Positions 56,430 through 64,000 of a stretch of DNA of 64,000 bases are shown piece after piece; within the stretch, counting starts at the first letter, position 1; each line of letters starts with the position of its first letter. Made by a program: the position numbers and the translations under genes. Source of the DNA: Anastatus disparis (taxonomy: Eukaryota; Arthropoda; Insecta; Hymenoptera; Eupelmidae); NCBI GenBank assembly GCA_017163975.1, contig JAFFSR010000292.1, positions 751,501 through 815,500 of the forward strand, given 5' to 3'. The notes under the pieces are model-generated. The model ran no database searches. It was not told where the DNA came from and saw only the letters and a program-made list of their open reading frames with translations.

Positions 56430-56688
56430 CACTGTAAAAGAAAATGGCGAGAAATCACGTCGTTGGTCGACGATTTCAATGCGACCATGCACCGTCGATG
56501 TTATTTAACATTGTTGAAGCGCAAAATCTAACTGATTTAATCTAAAAATCTTGTGTTCAGTTTACGTGAAATCACGCAAAGCACGTTAAAATGTCGCCGT
56601 TGAACGAAGTGAAATAACCTCGACGGTGCATGGTCGCATTGAAATCGTCGACCAACAAACGTGATTTTCTGCTATTTTTTTTACAGTG
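56430..56688. mobile_element. TA-flanked palindromic MITE, 259 bp
   Basis: Ends CACTGTAAAAGAAAATGG and, mirrored, CACTGTAAAAAAAATAGC; TA at 56428-56429 and 56689-56690. Arms pair over GGTCGACGATTTCAATGCG and ACCATGCACCGTCGA. CACTGT ends and TA suggest Tc1/mariner mobilisation. Confidence 0.85.
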
Positions 56689-56995
56689 TAAGACTGTCCG
56701 TTTAGGAACTGAAAAGGAAACAAGGAGTGAACAGCCTTTCTCTTTCTCACTAACTGCGTTCCCATATGCGTGCTCACTCACACTTTGTAATATGCTGTTT
56801 ATGAATATAGTATAATTCAACATTGACCATATTCTTCCGATACCATCGCGATAATTCGTTAAGAGTAATGGAGGTTTATCGCGATATCTAAAAGCATATG
56901 ATCGCGACTGCCCATAAAATACGGGATGATATACTGAAAATATGCTCAACTTTCTACCAGGGTATCAAAATTTTCTTCAGATAATCTTCTTTTAA

Positions 56996-57370
56996 GGAGA
57001 TGTAAAACGGATGCTACACCTGCACTCATAAATATTGATTATCTTTTTACTTTATTGTACAATTTTAAGAAAAGAAATGCATTAGCTTATAGTATGTACC
57101 ATGAAAATCATTCAGTTACATTTTTAAATCAATTCATTCATTAGCTTTTCAGAATTTTGGATTTTTTGTTCATAATTTAAAAATATTAATATATAAATAT
57201 TAGAACCCAAAATTCTGAAGACTTAATGAATGAATTTATATGAAAATTTAACTGAAGTATCTTCGTAATAAATACTACAGCTAAAGCATTTCTTTTTCTC
57301 AAGTTTTGCAATAAAATGAAAAGATAAACCAAATTTATGAGTACCGGTGTAGTGTCCGTTTTACATCCCC
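56996..57370. mobile_element. TTAA-flanked palindromic MITE, 375 bp (GGAGATGTAAAACGG end)
   Basis: Ends GGAGATGTAAAACGGATGC and, mirrored, GGGGATGTAAAACGGACAC; TTAA at 56992-56995 and 57371-57374. Arms pair nearly to the centre at ~57180. Confidence 0.87.
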
Positions 57371-57374
57371 TTAA

Positions 57375-58223
57375 TAAATGAAACATTAAATAATTCTAAC
57401 ATACGGTTATAAAATAGTCTTCATAAACAACTTCAAAAAGATCGCATAACGAATGGTGCCCTATCTCTCCTATGTTAAAAACAAACTTTAAAGTGCGATA
57501 AAAATCAAACCAGACACAAGAAATGACTGAAATTTACACAGAAGATGTATAAAGACATTATAAACCCATGGGCCAAATTTAAAAAAAATCTAACATAAAC
57601 TGTTTACGCGATAGAAATACCTTAATGATATTCTAAATGCTAGAATAATAGTTATTTATAATTCTGTATATGTTATGAGTTTTTATTTTCGATCACTGAA
57701 AAAAATTAGGTGATTGAAAAAGAAATAGAAGCAAGTCAAGAACAAAAAAGAATCTTAAACGGGTTACATATATATACGTTGCTGTCGAGAAATACAAGTA
57801 GACGTAAATGGTCAATGATCGTATACCTAGACTGCAGAGCATATAATAGAAATAGTTTTTAATCATTTCAAAAAAATTGTTCCATAAAATGGTTAATAAA
57901 AAAATACTTTTTGTTCATTTACTGTAAGATTTTTAAAATTTGCATAAGGTAGCATTGTTTGCAATTTATTTTTATTTATCTTTCTAATTGCATATTTATA
58001 AATACATTGTTTAATTAAATTACTTATTATTACTATTTTCTATTATTATGTGATATTTATTTTATTTATTTAATTTTATGAATTAAAATTAAAATATTAT
58101 CAATTTAACATTTTTAGCTTCATTAACATTAAACTTAAAAAAGAGAGTACGCATTCTCTTAAAAACAGAATCTAGGAATCACTCGATAAATAAATAAAAA
58201 AATAGTTTCAAAAACAATAACTA
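57375..58223. other. AT-rich, no gene seen
   Basis: No ORF of note, no motif or repeat recognised. Confidence 0.5.
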
Positions 58224-60198
58224 CAGTGGGGTCCAATAAAAAAGAGCCACCATTCAGAAAAAAAGTACTAATTAAAAAATGTTGTATCTCAACAAATAAG
58301 GGTCGTACAGAACTCTACAACCACTCATTTTAAACGCATTAATAAGGACTTTTTAATGGTGTATTGGTAATTTAATTTTGAGTACTTGTCTGGAAAATAT
58401 TACGACTTCAAAATAGAAAAAAAAAATTTTTTATTCGCCTGTGTTTAAATTTAAATCATTTTTCGGAAAATGATAGTAAGAAAATTTTACACGGCTAGTT
58501 TTAAAGGTATTTTGCTTAACTTGAAATTTACATTTTAGTTTTTTTTCGAGGTTCAAAATTGACCGAGATTTAGCGATTTTTGTTCAAAAAAAGGGTTTTT
58601 TTTTAAATGGCAAATAAAAAAAAGTGTATTTCTGTGTATAGAATAACCTTAAATTTTCTCAAAATTTTTTGTGCATTTTAATTTTTTTGATATTGTTGCG
58701 GTATTCTTATAAGAGTATGGTATACATGTATATAAGAATACTGCAACAATATCAAAAAAATTAAAATGCACAAAAAATTTTGAGAAAATTTAAGGTTATT
58801 CCACACACAAAAGTACACTTTTTTTTGCCATTTTTCTATATCTTCTCTCATTAAGCAGATATCGGAAAAATAAAAAAAACTTTTTTTTTTTTGAACAAAA
58901 ATCGCTAAATCTCGGTCAATTTTAAACTTCGAAAAAAAAACTAAAATGTAAATTTCAAGTTAAGCAAAATACTTTTAAAACTAGCCGTGTAAAATTTTCC
59001 TACTATCATTTTCCGAAAAATGATTTAAATTTAAACATAGGCGAATAAAAAATTTTTTGAAGCTATGCTTCTTACGCGACGTTACGGCGGGGGCACTAAA
59101 TGTATAAAAATCGACAGTCCCAAATGTCACCCAGCGTGAATGAACGAATACGGCACAGGATGCCATTATTGCTATCAACATACAAACATTCTTTTTTCTC
59201 TTTCTTTCTTTCCCTCTCTCCCATTCCGCTTAAGAATATGCATGTATATACATATAAGAAAGATAAAGAAAAAGAGACTGCCTTGTTGTAACCGGCAAAG
59301 AAGGCTAGACATAGCCCCCTCCATTCGCGGCTACCTTTATTGTACATATAAGAGAAAGAAAGAGAGAGGGAGAGAGTCAATTCTCAAAGCCGGCGGACAG
59401 AGAAGGATAGACGCAACCCTCTCTATTCTTTATGAAAAAGAAAGAGAGAGGGAAAGAGTCAATTCTTAAAGCCAGCGGACAGAGAAGGATAGACGTAGAA
59501 TACGATGATTAAATAAATAAATTATGTAAATAATATTTATTTAATTTAAATTTTAAAATTAGTATACGTATGAAAATATGCGTTTGTATTTATAATATTA
59601 TAATCTTAATATATTTTTTTGGCAAGAATTTTTTTATTTTCTCTCATTATCTTCCTCCGTTTATTAATATGTGTATATTTATATAGTTGTTATTAATTAC
59701 TACATTAATAACAAAAAATGAAAATTTAATAAAATTTAATAAAATTTTTGTATTTTTCTGTTTACAATGCACATGATGAAAATTACGTTTACCTAAATAT
59801 ATGTTTTTTTAATAATTGATATTAATAAAAAACTACATTATTAATACATTTTTAAATACATAATACATCGAATGAAAAATAACGTTTTCACTAAAAAATT
59901 AATTATAATTTTGCAAATGTCACACTTCCTAATTTCTATGTATATATACTGGAAGCATAGCTTCTGTCGGCCAGTCCCCACGACTGCCACTCCTGTTTTT
60001 TTTTTCTATTTTTAAGTCGTAATATTTTCCAGACAAGTACTCAAAATTAAATTGCCAGTAAACCATTAAAAAGTCCTTACAAATGCGTTTAAAATGTGTG
60101 GTCGTAGAGTTCTGCACGACCCTTATTTGTTGAGATGCAAAATTTTTTAATTAGTACTTTTTTTCTCAAGGGTGGCTCTTTTTTATTGGACCCCACTG
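58224..60198. mobile_element. TA-flanked palindromic element with internal insertion
   Basis: Ends CAGTGGGGTCCAATAAAAAA and its mirror; TA at 58222-58223 and 60199-60200. The inner halves 58430-58705 and 58735-59060 are complementary around a centre at ~58720; the outer right arm is at 59994-60198. The missing link is filled by an insertion (59063-59993). TA and CAGTGGGG ends fit a Tc1/mariner-type non-autonomous element. Confidence 0.87.
59063..59993. mobile_element. Insertion with GAAGCTATGCTTC at both sides
   Basis: The palindromic 13-mer GAAGCTATGCTTC stands at the left junction and, mirrored, at 59952-59964. The right side has 30 more bases to the junction that the left side lacks, so the left end may be truncated. 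Inside, a unit of ~85 bp (GAAAGAGAGAGGGA..., GCGGACAGAGAAGGATAGACG) is repeated at 59350-59500. No gene. Confidence 0.55.
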
Positions 60199-60279
60199 TA
60201 TGTAGAAATAAAGTTTTAGATAATAGTAATAGAAATTTTTTTTAACTGTTAAGGATAAAGTAGTGTAAAACAAAACTTA

Positions 60280-60861
60280 CTCAGTTCCACAATTGCTAGT
60301 GACATTTCTGAGAATCTCATCGAAATTATGCTCGGTCAGCCTAAGCGTGCCATTTTGTTCTTTTTGCTGTTGCGATTGAGCGTGATGTATATCGACAATA
60401 CAGTCTCTTGATCGTGCTTCATTTCTGTTTAAAAATTCGACGCATTTTTCAGTTGGACTTGCCCTAGGCGTTGACAATGCTGGACATTCGCTTTCGGTTC
60501 TCGTTCTTAAAAATGCATCCAAATAATGTTCATCGTTATTTGGTAATTCATAAACCGCTGGCTTCCAAGGATTACTATTGTCTAGATTTGTCGATGGCTG
60601 CTCGTCGTTCGTACAGACAGCAGGATTAACTATGCCATTGCTATATTTACGAGAGTAAAGTTTGCGTAAATATGCCTCTTGATGACTTCGGGAAGCCCAA
60701 CAACTTGGTTGCCACCAACGTTTCGAGCCAAAAACACCACTCGTACGACGTTTTAGCGCTAAACTTGACATTATAGTGTCCATCGCTTTGTTACTAGTCT
60801 TTTTTTGCTCCTGATTAATATTATCCTGTTTACCAGGTGCACCTGGATTTTCAACTGTCAT
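60280..60861 (-). CDS. Candidate host-gene first coding exon, function unknown
   Basis: Minus strand, ATG 60861 in a good context (AACAAAATGAC), 194 codons to a TAA that overlaps a consensus splice donor, CTGA^GTAAGT, at about 60282. The exon therefore probably ends at the donor and the protein continues elsewhere. Base composition is balanced, unlike the AT-rich surroundings. The residue make-up is that of a disordered regulatory protein: KRRTSGVFGSKRWWQPSCWA near residue 37, a Tyr/Arg-rich QEAYLRKLYSRKY, then Pro/Ser-rich segments and LTEHNFDEILRNVTSN at the end. No transposon motif. I do not recognise the family. It is the only part of the window that looks like an ordinary gene. Confidence 0.6.
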
Positions 60862-61685
60862 TTTGTTATCTTTTTTTAAATACAGTTTTTAATATAATGA
60901 ACTAATGTTTTTTTTACATTATACTATTGCACTTTCAAGTACTTTTTATTGGTTCACATTGTCACTTTTTTATGTTGCACAAATTTATTTTAAACCTAAG
61001 TTTGAAAATTTAAGATTATAAACTTAACACATTCATTATAAATAATGTATCCCTAAAATTTTTTTAATAGTTTAGATTTTTAAAATATTTCTTTGTAACG
61101 GATTTTTGCTTAGAAATATTCTTTCTGTAAATAGAATAGAAAACTAATAAGTAAAGGAATACTAATAATCATTCAGAAGCTATGTGAAGCTTTTAGGATG
61201 AACGATAACCGATGGTAACATTAAAAAATTTACGTAATTATTAAGTTATTACTTTATTAAAACTTTTGAATTTTTGCCTTTATGCGTGATAACATTGAAA
61301 AAATATGGTAGTAAAAATTGACTGAAAGGAAAGATTTTTTTTGGATTACAATAGTTTCAAATATTTTAAATAATATATTGAAAAATTTTAAGACTAACCA
61401 AATAAATAAAAAAAACTAATGTAAATATTTTATTTAAATTAAGTGAATAAAGTAAAAATTTTTGTTGAAATGTAAAGTGTTTAAAGCACTCATAACATTC
61501 ACTATAATAAGAATGAAATTACTTTGATTTACATAAAATATGTAAGCGTTTAGATAAAAAATTATTCTAAATTGCAGAAATTCATCCGTAACCAAACAAA
61601 GTCACGTATTAAGTCTACGAGTAATCATAAGCAAAAGAATTACAAAGCATCACACCATTAAACAAAGAACAAAAAACAGTTGTTC
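60862..61685. other. AT-rich upstream region of the candidate host exon
   Basis: Would hold the promoter or first intron of the minus-strand gene. No TATA box or other signal that I can defend. Confidence 0.4.
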
Positions 61686-61802
61686 TTTTTTGCTTTCTCA
61701 TAGAGAAAGCATTGTATCGGTAAAAAAATTTTTTTTCTATTTTTTCATTAATTTGTACATATTTAGACTCAGGGAGTCAAAAAAAGTGGTTTCCAGAAAA
61801 TG

Positions 61803-61852
<50 letters not shown>

Positions 61853-63341
61853 TCAGTACGCCAATAAGATCTCGAGAACTACTCGATGGATTAACTTCAA
61901 ATTTTGCATGCAATTTATTTTTTTGTCTAACTGGGGGGGAAGCTATTGAAAATTGATCTTCTTAGCTCAGTTTTTTTTTAGAGCCATTTTAAGAATTTTA
62001 AAAAAATTTTAATTTTTTATTTTTTTGATATTTTACGTAAACTACTCGAAGAATTTTCTTGAAAATTTGTATGAACATTATTTGCGACTGTCAAAAGAAG
62101 AAAAACTTTTACCAACTGATTTTCTTAGCGCACTTTTAATTTTAGAGCATTTTGAAAATTTAAAAAAAAAATTTTTTTTTTCATTTATTTTTTATTTTAC
62201 GACAACCATTCGATAGATTTGCTTCTAAATTTGTATGCAAGTTATTCGCTATTGTCTAAAGAAAACAAGCTTTGGAACACTTATTTTCTTAGCGTAGTTT
62301 TAATTTTAGAGCATTTTGAAAATTTTGGAAAAAATCTCTATTTTTCATTTTTTTTCTATCACACAAAAACCATTCGATAAATTTGCTCGAAAATTTTTAT
62401 GGAAATCATTTGCAATGGCCTAAATAAAACAAGCTTTGAAAAACTTATTTTCTCAGCGCAGTTTTAATTTTAGAGCATTTTGAAAATTTTGAATAATATT
62501 TTTCTAATTTTTTTTATATTTTACGTAAACTACTCGATGAAGGAGCTTCAAATTATGTATGGGAATTATTTATGATTGTCAAAATAAAATGAACTTTTGA
62601 AAACTAATTTTCTTCCATTTTCTTAGCGGACATTTAATTTTAGAGCATTTTGAAAATTTTGAAAAAATTTTTTTTCTTTTTGAAAAGGCTTCCTTAAAAT
62701 GTATGTATGGATGTATGTGTGTGAGAAATCAAGTTTATGAATTTTCTCGACGAGTTTTTATCCGATCTGAATAATTCAAACGGGGAATTGTTTCAAATAA
62801 TAACACAAGTAAACGTTCCTATTTTGAAAAGAATAGCTAAAAGCATTTTTAAATAGGCACCTTTTAAATGGTCAAAAAAATGGATTTTTGGTAATAACTT
62901 GAAAAATACGATTTTTTTTTCGTAAAGTATATAATATATAAGTTATAGAATATAAAAAAATAAATCTTTTTTATATTATACATTTTTCTCTGAAGTTAAT
63001 ATTTTTCAAATTGTTCATGAAAAATGTTGAAATTAAAGGCTTTTTAATGATAATTTGATAAATATTATTTAAAAAAAATATATATAATATTAAAAAGATG
63101 TATCTTATTTTTTTCTATGAATTTTATTTAATAAACTATTTTTCAAAATTCGTTTTTTTCAAATTATTACCAAAAAATCATTTTTTTAACCTTTAAAGGG
63201 ATAACTGTTTTAAAACCGCTCAAACGATTTTTTTAAACTGCCAATATTTATTTGTATTATTGTTTTAAATCATCCCCCATCGGAATAATTCAGATCAAAT
63301 AAAAACTTTATACAAAACTTTACTTTTAAGCTACTGAACTA
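61686..63341 (+). mobile_element. Hairpin-ended tandem-repeat element, copy 1
   Basis: Begins at a perfect hairpin, GCTTTCTC-ATA-GAGAAAGC (61692-61710), then a conserved ~100-bp block, (GT)n at 61803-61850, and diverged ~160-bp repeats (ACTACTCGATGGATT, TTTTCTTAGCGCACTTTTAA, AGAGCATTTTGAAAATTT) to about 62680. The last part, 62700-63340, is unrelated AT-rich sequence without a gene. Same family as the right end of the insertion at 13944, inverted. Confidence 0.75.
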
Positions 63342-63344
63342 TTT

Positions 63345-63463
63345 TTGCTTTCTCATAGAGAAAGCATTGTATCGGTAAAAAAATTTTTTTTCTATTTTTT
63401 CATTAATTTGTACATATTTAGACTCAGGGAGTCGAAAAAAGTGGTTTCCAGGAAATGTCTGTA

Positions 63464-63531
<68 letters not shown>

Positions 63532-64000
63532 TATGTATTCAGTACGCCAATAAGATCTCGAGAACTACTCGATGGATTAGTTCAAATTTTGCATGCAATT
63601 TATTTTTTTGTCTAACTGGGGGGGAAGCTATTGAAAATTGATCGTCTTAGCTCAGTTTTTTTTTAGAGCCATTTTAAGAATTTTAAAAAAATTTTGATTT
63701 TTCATTTTTTTGATATTTTACGTAAACTACTCGAAAAATTTTCTTGAAAATTTGTATGAACATTATTTGCGACTGACAAAAGAAGAAGAACTTTTACCAA
63801 CTGATTTTCTTAGCGCACTTTTAATTTTAGAGCATTTTGAAAATTTTGAAAAAAATTTTTTTTTTCATTTATTTTATATTTTACGACAACCATTCGATAG
63901 ATTTACTTCTAAATTTGTATGCAAGTTATTCGCTATTGTCTAAAGAAAACAAACTTTGGAACACTTATTTTCTTAGCGTAGTTTTAATTTTAGAGCATTT
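63345..64000 (+). mobile_element. Hairpin-ended tandem-repeat element, copy 2 (runs off the window)
   Basis: Nearly identical to 61690-62300 over its whole visible length: hairpin 63347-63365, conserved block, (GT)n 63471-63524, then the same repeats. The ORF across each is shared by the copies and contains the GT tract; not a gene. Confidence 0.8.

Noticed and set aside
61686..63341. Helitron, because of the terminal hairpin and lack of target duplication
   Set aside because: No TC start, no CTRR end after the hairpin, no Rep/helicase ORF; left as an unknown repeat family.

Overview
The window is eukaryotic, very AT-rich and almost wholly repetitive. The reverse transcriptases, the CHCC-type Gag boxes, the tRNA-headed SINEs and the many palindromic DNA elements fit an arthropod, most likely an insect. 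A hymenopteran is my guess, and the sequence does not prove it. Only one ORF (60280-60861, minus strand) looks like an exon of an ordinary host gene. Nearly everything else is transposable elements nested inside each other.

Nest 1 (1-18109): a decayed I/Jockey-type non-LTR retrotransposon. It has ORF1 with a zinc knuckle, and an ORF2 split in its endonuclease domain by a 12.8-kb insertion (1131-13944). That insertion is a repeat-rich non-autonomous element. It carries a TA-flanked element with ~730-bp inverted arms (1624-11798), and in the right arm of that sits a 7.96-kb LTR retrotransposon, LTR-1 (3156-11119), with 4-bp target duplications. A TAA-flanked palindrome and a long (CA)n tract lie further right.

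Nest 2 (about 18110-30937): two inverted arms of ~670 bp enclose a broken DDE transposase gene with a SWIM-like C-terminus, a TTAA palindrome, an LTR-like fragment and a second DNA transposon (23953-29928). The second transposon has ~515-bp inverted arms, subterminal repeats and an intact 650-aa transposase. It has itself been hit by a 1.4-kb foldback built from CTGCAG-centred motifs and by a short poly(A)-tailed insertion.

Region 31.8-33.2 kb: a putative 1.26-kb solo LTR with a TATA box and a polyadenylation signal. Just downstream of the expected transcription start it holds three long hairpins with different stems but the same 13-nt loop, followed by three copies of a GGGTG/CACCC hairpin. 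I consider this the best candidate in the window for an undescribed structured RNA.

Nest 3 (34.2-51.0 kb): a decayed relative of the 650-aa transposase, then two TTAA palindromes side by side. The second (36956-51019) is split by LTR-3 (37835-50751), whose 5' leader is in turn split by LTR-2 (39146-43805). LTR-2 is compact, has identical LTRs and looks intact. LTR-1, -2 and -3 share CHCC Gag boxes, 4-bp duplications and D,D-35-E integrases, which suggests the CsRn1-like branch of Ty3/Gypsy. LTR-1 and LTR-3 share a canonical T TTA AAC frameshift heptamer between gag and pol.

Region 51.2-55.3 kb: a decayed Mutator-like transposase gene followed in the same reading by a DEDDh exonuclease domain, with two opposed tRNA-headed SINEs inserted in the exonuclease part. 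From 56 kb to the end there are TA- and TTAA-flanked palindromic MITEs, the candidate host exon, and two adjacent copies of the hairpin-ended tandem-repeat family that also built the nest 1 insertion.
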